DNA from: Patagioenas fasciata | Taxonomy: Eukaryota; Chordata; Aves; Columbiformes; Columbidae | DNA: 64,000 bases | NCBI RefSeq assembly: GCF_037038585.1 | Contig: NC_092521.1 | Coordinates: forward strand, 149,014,605-149,078,604 | Reading direction: 5' to 3' | Shown here: positions 37,401-48,300 of the stretch, piece by piece | Position numbering within the stretch: position 1 is the first letter of the stretch | Layout: each line of letters begins with the position of its first letter | Translations under genes and position numbers: made by a program | Notes under the pieces: generated by a model | What the model was told of the DNA's origin: nothing | Database searches by the model: none | Seen by the model: the letters and a program-made list of their open reading frames with translations, nothing else

Positions 37401-37895
37401 AGGGCCAGGCAGAGCTTTGGGCGTGGGGCGCTGCCACGTCTGCAGAGAGGAGAGGCAGGGATTGAGCTGGCTCCCCTCCCGATTCCCCCTGCCACAGTCA
37501 CGGCCATGGGTGTATCCAGCACCAGAGTGCCGGTGGCCTGGGGCTGCTCCTGGGATGTCCTTGCCCTGGTGCCAGTGCCAGTGCTTGGGAGGAAAGGCAG
37601 CTGGGCTCTGCAAATCTTACTGGTGCTTGGCGATGACCAGCATGTCCCTGAAGAGGAGGAGGTCCCTCTTCCTCGTCACACGGCCCTGGGTCACCCGCAC
37701 ACGCTGCCGGAGCAGTGGTTCCCATGATGCCGGGATGGGCACGCACTGCTGCACGGGCTCAGGCTCATCCCTGCAGAGCAAACGGTGGCGGGCATGAGAA
37801 ATTTGGCTGCTGCGGTGTAGGGCTGTTCTGGGGTGTCTCTGAGCCTTGCATGGGGACGCCTACCCAGAACCGCGGCAGCAGTTGACCTGTCCCAT
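33824..37895 (-). CDS. PH-RhoGAP protein, TAGAP-like / ARHGAP20-like (14 exons, about 526 aa)
   Basis: Predicted Rho-family GTPase-activating protein; such proteins speed GTP hydrolysis by Rho/Rac/Cdc42-type GTPases at membranes. I joined exons by GT/AG sites and frame: 37864-37895, 37621-37770, 37275-37439, 37061-37102, 36626-36710, 36474-36527, 36278-36347, 35836-36008, 35533-35694, 35266-35375, 34672-34867, 34268-34444, 34019-34074, 33824-33932. The lengths sum to 1581 nt, which is 526 codons plus a TGA stop, with no internal stop and matching phase at all 13 junctions. Domains are a PH-like region at about residues 25-130, a RhoGAP domain at about 237-415 with arginine finger R275 (EGIFR) and MTARNLA near 380-386, an acidic stretch with nine Glu, and a basic tail. 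The start ATG has G at -3 and +4, but an upstream coding exon cannot be excluded. Introns are 86-398 bp. The human TAGAP and ARHGAP20 proteins differ in domain content, so I give no symbol. The family call is confident; exact ends are less so. Confidence 0.82.
34361..34387 (-). repeat. Pure (GAG)9 coding microsatellite, poly-Glu
   Basis: Twenty-seven bases of uninterrupted CTC on the plus strand read as nine GAG codons in the RhoGAP gene, just after the RhoGAP domain. Pure trinucleotide runs of this length tend to vary in copy number between individuals. Confidence 0.9.
34672..35901 (-). CDS. RhoGAP-domain-coding exons
   Basis: The domain starts late in exon 35836-36008 (LFGRPLAALCSQDGVLPQPI), continues in 35533-35694 with STEGIFRLAAS, where R275 is the catalytic arginine finger, then in 35266-35375 (DFLRKIPSKLLHSELY), and ends in 34672-34867 with LPEANFFLLRTLLNLLHKI and MTARNLAICMGPNLLSPP. 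The Lys/Arg, Asn and Pro positions that hold the RhoGAP fold are present, so GAP activity is plausible. All splice sites are GT/AG. This block is what identifies the gene. Confidence 0.88.
37061..37770 (-). CDS. PH-domain-coding exons of the RhoGAP gene
   Basis: Three exons (37621-37770, 37275-37439, 37061-37102) encode about residues 11-130. The first contains the strand-turn pattern typical of PH domains, RKRDLLLFRDMLVIAKHQ. The second carries KLCLALGQLQVL, an acidic loop and the hydrophobic LLLVWPCGSCVITF. The third has CRAVKELWLSALLG, matching the C-terminal PH helix with its conserved Trp. Phases all continue as 1-base/2-base split codons. PH domains of this family usually bind phosphoinositides or small GTPases; binding here is not shown by sequence. 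Confidence 0.75.
37864..37895 (-). CDS. Putative first coding exon, MGQVNCC N-terminus
   Basis: This short exon encodes ten residues beginning MGQVNCC and two bases of the next codon, then a GTAGGC donor. The split codon completes in frame with the next exon, which starts after TTTGCTCTGCAG. Gly2 followed by Cys6 and Cys7 resembles an N-myristoylation plus palmitoylation signal; this is inference from motif only. The frame stays open upstream into CR1 sequence, so no upstream stop fixes the start, and the donor is not the strongest form. An alternative first exon farther upstream is possible. Confidence 0.5.
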
Positions 37896-38099
37896 CCCGA
37901 CGAGGCAAAGAGAAGCCTCCTGTAAATCTTGCTTCTGGGGTGCAAGAGAGCGGCCAGACAGGTGGCAAAAGCCAGCCAGAGGGACGCCCAGTGCCAAGTG
38001 GTGCTTCTGGGCAAGAGCTTGGCTCCTGCCCGTGACGCTCCGTGTTGGCACAGAACCGTTGCCAGGACAGCGCCGGGTTAACCCAGCACCCCATTCTAA

Positions 38100-38400
38100 T
38101 GACCTCAGCGGTGGGGGAGGGACACTGGGGGCTCTCCCCAGTATGCCCATGTCTCTATCGGACTGGGAGCCCAGACTTGGGCACAGCACTTCAGGCCTGG
38201 GCTCAGCAGTGCTGAGCAGAGGGGAAGGGTCACCTCCTTCCAGCTGCTGGCAATGATCTGCCTCATGCAGCCCGAGGTACCCCTCACCGCCACCTTTGGC
38301 CAAGGGCACCTTGCTGGCTCCTGGTTAACTTGGTGTCCCCCAAGAGCCCAAGACTATTTGTGCCACGCTCTTTACCAGCAACTTTGCCAAATTGTTTTGG
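38100..38400 (-). repeat. CR1 LINE fragment upstream of the RhoGAP gene
   Basis: Reverse CR1 ORF2: the plus strand has GTGCTGAGCAGAGGGGAAGG and GCTCCTGGTTAACTTGGTGT; the minus frame gives PLCSALLSPGLKCCAQVWAP, a decayed CR1 reverse transcriptase segment. Its left edge lies about 200 bp upstream of the predicted start codon. Confidence 0.82.
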
Positions 38401-38461
38401 GTCAGAAGTCTGTGTGGATGTGTCTCAGGATGCTTCATGACCATAGCATTGCCAGAGATTT

Positions 38462-38613
38462 CCTGTTTTTTAACAAAACCAGGACAATTAGAGATTTTCA
38501 TTCTATCATATAGCATGGCTCTCTATATTAAATACATTTTGATACAACAAAACTGCTCATGTAATACAAGGTTTCTCGATGTAACCATCTGTCCTGGTTC
38601 TGTTAAAAACAAG
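38462..38613. repeat. Inverted pair of LTR-like termini
   Basis: At 38462-38486 the minus strand reads TGTCCTGGTTTTGTTAAAAA; at 38590-38613 the plus strand reads TGTCCTGGTTCTGTTAAAAA. The two ends match at about 22 of 24 positions and point away from each other across about 100 bp. They look like 5' termini of two related LTRs placed head to head. Confidence 0.7.
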
Positions 38614-39195
38614 TTTCTCTTTCAGTGCATTTGCCTGTCAGCTAAAGCTCTCCTATTAGCCGCATTTTCCTGGAAAACCAGATACATGTTTTGGTAAACC
38701 TAGCAATGGAATGTGAAGTTTTTGCTAAGCATGGATGCAGCTCTCACGAGAGGGGCAACGAGAAACGGGTGACCAAGAAACTGACCAATGGAGTATAACA
38801 TCCCATTCACGTGAATACTTCATACAAAAGTGGGCGATCACGAGGATCTCGTTCCTTTTTCCTTATGGTCGACATTAGGAGAGGACTTTGTGAGTCATCC
38901 CTGCAAACTGAGGCCTAGTGAGAGACTGAATCCAGCTCCAGTTGGCTGCAGACTCCAATCCAGGACTTCGGGTGCTGGCTCTGCAGTTGCTGGGACTTTC
39001 AAGATTGGTTTTGTAGATTTTGTATTATTTTCTCTATTCTTATTAGTAGCATTAGTAAAACATTTTTAACTTTTCCAACTCTCTTCTCTCTGTCCTTCTT
39101 TCCCTCCCAATCACCTGTCCTTAGTGGGAAGCGGGGAGAGGGAGAGGATGAATGGGGAACAGGGGGTAGGGGAGGTTAAGAATACGTCTGCAACA
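38590..39195 (+). mobile_element. Solo-type retroviral LTR, about 600 bp
   Basis: It starts TGTCCTGGTT, contains a TATA-like CATACAAAAG near 38823 and a polyadenylation-like AGTAAAACA near 39052 in plus orientation, and ends at a CA near 39195 (possibly 39214). No target duplication is visible, so the 3' edge is approximate and the copy may be damaged or recombined. It lies about 0.7 kb upstream of the RhoGAP start codon and is oriented away from the gene. Confidence 0.65.
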
Positions 39196-40393
39196 GTTTA
39201 ACTGTCACCCCGCAATCAAAAACCTCACTGGCTAGGTCCCACAGTGTGCAAGAGGGTCAAGTAGAGCTGGACCAGCATATATGATCAGGGTCAGACACAG
39301 CCCAGCGTTGGCCAGACACATCCCCAGCCCCAGGGTAGGTCCGAGGTCAAGCCAGGAAGTCAGTCAGCAGCTCAGGGTCTAGACACAGAAAAAAGAAATT
39401 AGGTAATAAAACACAGAGTTCCAGCAATCAATTTTTACATACAAGAAAAGCCACTTGTCATTAAACAGGACTGCAGTGTGCTACAGGAAAGTTGAGAATA
39501 TTTTAAAATATGTTTAAAGTAGAGTAATGTGCTTAGTGTGAAGGATTCTGATGTACTCACCAAAACAAACAATTAGGAATATTGACTGATCCAAGTTACT
39601 GAAAATTAGATAAATATCTTCAAGCTTTAGGTAATTATTTGAATTTAATCCTGTATCGTTAATGATTATCTAGTGTACTCGGCAGCTTGTCTGAAATTAT
39701 CAGGGTCAGCTTTGAATGCAAAGAGGTGGCATTCATCTGCCTAATGCAGACATCCATATGAGCTAATCACCAAGGCTTTGTCTACTGTCAATGAAATCTG
39801 TCTAGTCAGTGCAGCAGAGACATCATTTATTTTACACTAAGTACATGCATAGAATAGATAAGAGGAATTGCACCCAAAAAGTGCCTATTTCCCTTCACCA
39901 GCTATAAATGGATCCTTACAAGAGCAGTTCACATATAGATGAGTACGCTACTACAGGCCTCTGAGGTCAGACGAAATTACTAAGACTCTATATGCTCAGA
40001 TGACAAAAGAAAACTACTTATTGCCTAAAAACAGGACTGGCCAGTTGAAGACATAGGACGTGATTCAAAGCTTGCTCAAAGCTTTGGAAAAGTATACCTC
40101 AATAATTTGGGTCTGGTGTTCCGAGAGTACAAAACCTGAAATTTGAATTCATTGTCTGGGGAGATCCTTCCAGGCCATGCATAAAACATATTTGTGAGGT
40201 GACTTTTAAGCTAGGAAACAAGATTTCTCTGACTATTAAGTTCTGTGAGTTTTTCTCCTCTTTTATCTGCCAGTGATATTATGATGTTTACCCTCGATTC
40301 ACCCTATTTAGCTGAGAAAAATTACACATATGTGTGTTATTCTAAGTCACCTACAAAGATGCTGTGTAGTTAATTTTGTTATATATTCTTAAC

Positions 40394-40411
40394 AAAAAAA
40401 AAAAAAAAAAA
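40394..40411. repeat. A-tract (18 A)
   Basis: Uninterrupted run of 18 A in AT-rich DNA; no attached retrotransposon was recognised. Confidence 0.9.
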
Positions 40412-41073
40412 GGCACTACAATACTGAGGACAATACTGAGGAATAGAGCAAACAACCAGCTAAAAGACATTATTCAGTTCATTTTCACAGAGTAACTATC
40501 CAGATAAATAGTTTTCCTTGCTTTCTTTGTATTTCTAAAGTACTCAAACATGCAAATAGGGCAGTGGTAAGCGGGACTGTTGTTACCCAGGTGGATGGCT
40601 TGCCCACTGCTTGTCCACTGTAGTGCCAGTCAAAGTGTCAGCACACAGCAAATAATTAGTGTCAGAGCCATTACTGCTTACAGAGGACATAGCTGCTGTC
40701 ATTGTGTTATTTGTATTTCATACTCATAAAGAGAATAAAACATTTATTTTTGATAGGTTTTCTTTCAACACTTACTATTTAATGTGATGTGGTTGTGGTA
40801 CTTTTCTTAGACTTAGGTGTATTGTATATAATAAAAAAATACAATGCCACATTGGTATATACACATTCTTATCAAGTTGAAGTCTTCATGTTTGGGAAAA
40901 ATATATGAATAAAATTTAAGCAGATAAAAACTACCTGTGAATCCCTGAACCAGCTAGCTTGTGCTGATTGAGTATGACTTTCTAGCATAGTTTGACAAGA
41001 CCATCTGCATCGGCACAAAGAGAGAAAACACTTGTGAATGTCAGATTTGAAAACCTCCCACCAGCTATAGAGT

Positions 41074-41094
41074 AAAAAAAAAAAAAAAAAAAAA
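41074..41094. repeat. A-tract (21 A)
   Basis: Uninterrupted run of 21 A; simple repeat. Confidence 0.9.
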
Positions 41095-41883
41095 TCCTTA
41101 ACCCTAGTTCTGCTGTATGCTCCAGGGCAAAGAAGATTCACAATATTTCTCAGAACCTTCTAAAGAAGACCTATATCAGAATATAAATAACAAACATAAG
41201 CCACTTTTTGCTCTTATTCATCCATCGTTTAGTTCAGAGGTGAGGAACTTTTGCTCTACTTTGAAGTCTTTGATACACTCTCCTCTTTCTATCAGATTCC
41301 TGAACAAATCCTTTTCCGATCACCAAAACTCACATTGTACAAATGTATATTGTCCCATCATTGTGTACTCTCTACTTCTCTCTCCTGTCTTCCTGAATTT
41401 TTTCCTTCCTGAGGACTTTTCGTAGATTCTTTGCATTGGATTCTCCATGGTTCCCAGATGCCTAATGGTAGGTTATCATTAGCTTCACCATTACTATATT
41501 CTAAATATTTCCATTTTCCTTTCCACACCGTGCTAAAAGATTGTTGAAATTTCTAATAAATGTGAGCATTTGTTATAGATTCTTCCCATTTACTACTTAG
41601 TTCTTCCCTGAGATGTTCACTTTCAAACCATTTAGACATGTTTATCCCTTTGATATTTCCAACTTTCACATCCATATGTTGAAGTAGAAATAATATCATG
41701 ACTGAAGATTCGCAGTAGTTCTGTCTTAAGGGTGTATATTTTTCTATGAGCCAGTCTCATTGAAATCAGTAGATACACCAGTGCCTTATAAGCTGGTGAT
41801 AGTGTATCTTGCTGAATTATATATATTATTATCAGAGGAATTGAAAGGACTCCCTGTTTTCTGGTCTTTTCCTTCTGACAGAA

Positions 41884-41885
<2 letters not shown>

Positions 41886-41917
<32 letters not shown>
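41886..41917. repeat. A-tract (32 A)
   Basis: The longest homopolymer in the window, followed by TCCTG and a second shorter A run. No retrogene body was recognised upstream. Length may be unreliable in sequencing. Confidence 0.9.
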
Positions 41918-41920
<3 letters not shown>

Positions 41921-44759
41921 TGAAAAAAAATCTGAAAGCTTTAGATGAAAGTGTAGATTGGTTGAAGGGAATGATGAGAATTTGAGATTGATTGGTCTCT
42001 GTAAGTACCCACCAGTGTAGAAAATAGTTTGTATTTAGTATAGGGAAACATCTGTCTCTGGACTACCAGCCTTGAAACTTGAAATTTAATGGAAAGTGCT
42101 GATATGTTACTTGCAGCTCATGAAAGAACCATTAAAGGCTGAGTTCTGAGTTATATCAGGCAATCTTTCTTTCAAGAGGAATATTTTTTGCGCCATCCCT
42201 TCTATAATGAATTTGTGGAAAATATTAGAGCTTTATATCCCATCAGATTGATTTTCCATAAAAAACATTGTTGGAAACTACTTACAGTCAGTGCAGTTAT
42301 GGTACTCCACACTGTTTTCTTGTCTGTTCTGGTTGTGTGTTGTATTTTCTAAAACATTATGTCCTCTGATGAAAATTTAGTTCATTCTTTTATACTGTTT
42401 ATCTTTAAACACAGATACAATGGTTCTCATTGGTTCTATTAGTACACAATAAAATAAAAAAATTAACAAAACACCTAGACTGAGACCAACAGCATACATA
42501 CATTTTCTCAAAACTTTGCAAGACAGCCATAAGGTTATGCCCCATTTAAGGACAATAGCTTTAATAAGGAAATGGTAAAACATGTTTCATGTAAATTGTG
42601 TACTAATGGATGTTTGATTTCAGTACACTCCCACTTCCTACCAGCATTTGTGTGTGTGTGTGTAACCCAGGACCCCAAGCTTGAGGCTTGGAGACTGCAA
42701 TGTAGATGCAAGAATGGTGCAAAATCATTCTAAAGCTGAAGCTTATTTTCTAGGAGAAGATAAATATGAGACAATGATCCTTACACTATTCTGATATGTC
42801 ATAGGGGACCCTACTCCAAAATAAAGTCTTCCTTGCTAAGGAGTAAAATGAGGTTATGAGTGTGCAAATGGAAAGGTACAATAAAACCTCTGTGGTGATC
42901 TGAACCCTGCTTCTGCTGTGAAAATAGCTATTGGCAGAGGTACAATATCTGGTTACAGCTGTTATATGAAACCTAAATTGCAGTAAGCTAGTAACACTAG
43001 CATACATTAGCATATATCTCAGAAAGTAAAAGAAAGATCCTTCCTTTCTCTGGCCAAAAGACTTTTCAACCTCACTTCTAACTACAGCTGTAGGAATTCT
43101 TAGGAACCAGCCTAATACTTCCTAGCGACCTTTAAAGCAAAAATAAACACATCACTAATAGTTTTCTTGAAGGGAAAAAATGAACTAGCAAAGGTAAGAA
43201 TAATTAGTCGAAAGATATTCCACTCACATATATTGTGCCCTTGTATCCCACTGCAGCAAAATATTTTTCCACTCTCCTCTGTTTCTTCACTTTTGTAAAG
43301 TTTGCTACAACTTTGCAGCTACTCAAATGTATTCAGTGCTTGAGATTACATTAAATTAACCATGCAATACAGTGGCTATTACAATCACTGTTGCTATAGC
43401 CCAGTAAGTCAGGCACCCTAATCTTCTTGCTCTGTGGTAGTTGCTGATGGATGACGATTTTGTCTGTGACAACCACTGTAGAAAGAATCTGTTATCTCTG
43501 TATATTTTCCAAGTCTCATGCAGAGCAATTAAAAATACTACATCCATTTTGGAAATATTAGCATACCAGCACTGGTTTGTAAGGATAAGTAAACTCGTCT
43601 CACCAACTCGAGCTTTGCAGAAATAGAAGGATCCATCCACTACACATAGAGATATTGTGGTGCCAAAAGCAGCATAGCTGTGAGCACACCTCGCAGGGTA
43701 GCTAAATTTGCTGAGAAACCAAGGCAAAGCCAAGTTCTGAAGTTCCTACACAACTTGTAGTGCCCCAGGTAATGAGTTCAGAGCTAACTCAAGTATCTTG
43801 GCACTGTGCTGCATGTATGCACAGTCAGCTCTTCAGAAAAAGAATGACTACAAATCAGCAGTGTTGAACATCTACTCATTGTTTTAATCTCTTAATTCCA
43901 ATGAAATCTAACAAGGTACCTACTTGACTTCTGAGGGCTTCTGGAATATCTCATCAGCATTGTCTGTCATTGGTGCAAAGGTATAATTATTGCTCTAATT
44001 TTTTGTTCTTGTTTACAATGAAATAGATCAGCAGATGTATATACATTTCAAGTGAGGAACTCCACTACTTGTAAAATTAGCTATGTTTTTTTCTTATCAC
44101 TGTGCTTCTAATCTATTCTGCGTATTACTATATGTTTTTAATCTGGTTTGCCAAAACCAATCTTTGATGTAAGAGTGGTGAAACAGGAATAGTTATTTAA
44201 TAAATAATGAAAAGGCATGCAGATGTTACAGTGGTGCTAAATATAGCTAAATATCACATGCACAATTTCTTCTTCTTCTGAGGACAGTTGCTTTTGTTGG
44301 TAGGCTGGGAGACACACTAGACAGGAACCATCACCCCAGGGACTCAGACTCACACTTGAAAACAAAAGAGCTCTGGTTTCTCAAACAGATTCATCACTTC
44401 AGAAGTATGCAAAGAGAACCTCGCCTTTGTTCTGGACAACCTAATCAAAAACAGAAATAATAATATAAATTGGTTAGAGTTTGTGAAGTTATTTTCCTTG
44501 ATATGACATCCAGAAGAATAATCACAGTTAAGGAATCTTGTTAAATCTTTATGCAAATTGTGCAAAATCAGTTTAGTCCAGATTTCCATGGAAATCAAAG
44601 CAATTTACAAATCTAAATTTGGCTTTCATTGAATCACTTACTTCTCAGGTGCCAACAAAAATTCCAGGCTATGACAGGTTGACAGTTCTGGACTACCATC
44701 AGGAGGACTGGCTCTGTGAAGTTCCCTTCCCACACAAAGTCTGCATAAGTCTAAGTGAC

Positions 44760-45332
44760 TGTTGTGGTTTAACCCCAGCTGATAACTAAGCAGCACACAG
44801 CTGCCCACTCACTTCTCCCCCATGAGATGAGGGAAAGAATCAGAAGGGTAGAAGTGAGAAAACTCATGGGTTAAGCTAAAGAAAGTTTAATAGGTAAAGC
44901 AAAAGCTGTGCATGCAAGCAAAGCAAAACAAGGAATTCATTCACTCCTTTCCCTTGGCAGGCAGTGGTTCAGCCATCTCCAGGACAGCCGGGCTCCAACA
45001 TGTGGAACGGGTACTTGGGAAGACAAACACCATCACTCCAAACACTCCCTCCTTCCTTCTTGTTCCCCCAGCTTCAGATACTGAGCATGATGTTGTATGG
45101 TGCAGAACATCCCTTTGGTCAGCTGGGGTCAGCTGTCCCAGCTGTGTCCCCTCCCAACCTTTTGTCCGCTCTCCACCTTCTCGTTGGTAGGTCAGTATAA
45201 GAAGCTGAAAAGTCCTTGACTGCCTAACAACAACTAAAATATCAGTGTGTTATTCTCATGCTAAATCCAAAACACAGTGTTGTACCAGCTATTAGAATGA
45301 AAATTAAGTCTATCCCAGCCAAAACCAGGACA
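44760..45332 (-). mobile_element. Solo ERVL LTR, 573 bp
   Basis: The minus strand begins TGTCCTGGTTTTGGCTGGGA and ends GGGGTTAAACCACAACA, the termini of a common avian ERVL LTR family. An exact 5-bp duplication GTGAC flanks it (44755-44759 and 45333-45337), the size expected of class III ERVL. ATTAAA at 44886-44891 (minus strand) is the likely polyadenylation signal. The usual TATA position reads CTCAGTATCTGAAG, so the promoter is probably eroded. No internal sequence is present. Confidence 0.92.
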
Positions 45333-45337
45333 GTGAC

Positions 45338-48300
45338 TGATACAATCCCAGTCTCTGTAAGATTTTATCTGCTCCTAAATTGAGAAAGAAGGAAAAATAA
45401 AAGTTCAAATTTTTAAATAAAATGTGAGAACTTAATTTCTTGCTGAGAATCTCATTTAGTGTTTGCTGGTTTTGAGGAAACACATTCCCCTTTCCTTCCA
45501 AGATATGCTGCTCTTTCTGTTCAGTTATTGGTTTCACCATGTTTTGTAAAATGGCACCTTAATCTCATCTCAAAGTTGGTCTGTCCAGATTTGCCAAATC
45601 TGAGGACAATCAGGTTGGATCTCTTTCACTGAATCTGGAATGTTTGTGGCTTAAATTATTTTTGTTATCACTCAAACTTCATAGAGATTATCTATGCAAG
45701 CTTGCCTCACTGGCTTCACAGATCATTAAGCTTAGCAGTTTGAATTATTACCTTTGCTTCTGCTGGTATTTGATTGACACAGGGAACACACATTTACTTT
45801 ACTGGATCTTTACCTCCCTTGGTGCTTCTACATTCTTCATTCTGCTTCCACACACCGCCTCTCTAACCTGCTTTTGCTCTTATTCTTAATGTGAGCAGAG
45901 AAGTCTCTATTAAATGGGTGTGGAGCACTCACATCTGTTTATGGTTTAGTGACAGATGATTGTAGTTCAGGATGTGATATGGCCACTAATCAAGTTATGA
46001 GTAATATACCTTGGAGAACATAAAACAATGTGAATTATTGAAGCAGCAAAGATGTTTGCAGATGAGACTCTCAGGACATTAGCTTAAGTAGTGCAGCTTA
46101 TTTCAGAACTAAAGAGCATTTGTGGCTTTATGAGTCTGGAAAGAGGCAATAGAAGCAGTTCTCCATAATATGTGACCTTCAGGCAAGAGCATCTCTCTGC
46201 TTAGCTCCTCTTTAAGCAGGAGTCACAAGCAGGTGTTCAGTTTTTGGGACTTGGTGGAGATTTTCTATGTGGGTAGTAACATTCAATAACTTCAGACTTT
46301 ATTAATAATGTGCCAATTACCACCATAATGATTTAGCTTTGCTCTCACTACAGTGAACCACAAGACTAAAATACTTTGCTCTGCACCTCTACTTTCACTT
46401 ATTATTTGAAATAGTGGATGTTCAGGCTCTCTGATTCATACACGAAACTTCATAAGAGATCTTGAGTAAAATAATGAAGAAGAATTCTCCCTCACCACAT
46501 ATACTGCATTCATGGGGGCATTTTGCAAGACATACAGCCCTTCAAACTTTCAGAAGGATCAGAGTTTATTTATTTTAAGAGAGAGCAGTCTCAGAGGGCA
46601 AATTGTAAACTGAGGATTAACAAGGAGTTCTTCAAAGGCATGAAGGGATGTCAGATGCCTAACACATTAAGTCAATAGGAGTTGAGCATTTAAACCCATT
46701 AGTGTCTTGGAAAAGCTGCTTTTGAAATGAAACTTTCACGCTCTCATTGAATTTTGAAGGAGCATTCTGAGAATTCCTGAATGGACTTGAGTTTCAGGTT
46801 CCCTGCATAACCGAACAGCAGTTAAAGGGTCTGGTTTTTTAAGCTATACAGCAGCTGGGATAAAATGCCAAATATATATGAGGTGTTTTCACCCACCAGC
46901 TCTTCTCTCCTCACATACTAAACACCTCACTACATGATGGCTGACCTCTCTTTTTTAAAGACAATATCACCCATGATATTGCCCTCCCTTCGCCTTACCA
47001 GCTGTTTTCCTTCCTTGAGCAGTGCTTTTTGATGAGAAAAAGGTTTTTTTTCAGCTCTCTGGTCTTCTTTCACTGGTTTGCCTTCAGCATAGTGCTTGCA
47101 AACCACCTTTCCCTATCACTTAGGTACACTCTTATTTTCTTTATCTGTGTTCACCCACTGCCTCCCATAACAAAGGTATCCCCAAAGGGCTGCTGCTGTT
47201 CACTTTGCAGAGCTAGCTAGGAAAGCTCTTCCAATTTCTCATAAAGCTTTCCCAGCAGTTGCTCTGTATTTACTCACTATAGTTTAATCCACATGAGCTT
47301 GCATACCTCCCATTGTAACACTGTAATTGTGACTTAGAGCTCTGAACATGGAAGATGTTTATTTATCTAGCTGCTGCCTCATACCGCTTGAAGAATAGAT
47401 GTACCACTTTATCTGACATTCTCCATTTTGAAGGCAAAGCTGGAAATAGATAGCATGGAGATTAATCACCTAAATTTGTTATTTCAAGAAGGAAAGAAGA
47501 CACACATTCATGACCCACATTTTTATGCTACAAGAATTTATTTTCTCTAGTGTAATAAAGAAAAAGGCTGAGAGATGCTGAGACATAAGCTTTGTTTGAA
47601 TCCTGCTCTTTGGCAAAGCAAGACAGAGAGAGCCAAGCATGGTGCTTGGTTGAAGCACACTGCTGCAGTTGCTGGAAAGCCCAGCAGCTGTCTGGACACA
47701 GCAGAGAATTCCCATCAAGGCCAATCAGTCTACCAGGCTTCATACACCTGCCACCAGAGAAATTTGTCACCTGAGAGCAGCAGGGAGAAAATTCTACATT
47801 CAGAAGCTGGAGACATCCCCATAGATTCAGTAAACTGAATGATTCAAGACTAAGGTGTACAGCTGCAGAAGCAATGTCCCAGAACCTATCACCATATTTT
47901 CCACTCTGCTTACTCTCTGCTGTATGTTTCATTGATGATACATCCACAATTGTTGCACCACCTGCAGCCTGATAAACTGCATTTGACCAACCCTCCCTGT
48001 GCAAGCAGGCACAGCTCCTTTTCATTCATTCGTAAATGTGTTGATGAAAGATTACAGGCATCAGTAGTCACTCTAACATTTTAGGAAAAAAAGAGGGTAG
48101 GGAGAAGAAAAAAGCCTCAGAAAGAGACACCTCAGCCATACAGATACAGTTCACATCAATACCCCCAGATCTTAAGTAATGTTTGCCATAAGGCTTCAGT
48201 ACAACCTACTGAAAATTCATGAGTATTTTTCACACTGGCCTCAAAATATCATTAGTAAGAACAAACTCCATTTTTAAATCCTACTATTCTAGTATGAAAA

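Larger units (their letters stand above)
39215..44754. other. Intergenic AT-rich DNA, no gene recognised
   Basis: Contains three long A-tracts and unique sequence. A 125-codon minus frame at 43356-43733 with a hydrophobic C-terminus (YWAIATVIVIATVL) is the only notable open frame; I cannot assign it. Confidence 0.5.

Noticed and set aside
41886..41917. Long A-tract as the tail of a retrogene or SINE
   Set aside because: No recognisable body or target duplication on the upstream side; treated as a simple repeat.
47528..48025. 165-codon minus-strand open frame
   Set aside because: No motif recognised and composition like chance translation; noted only as unassigned.
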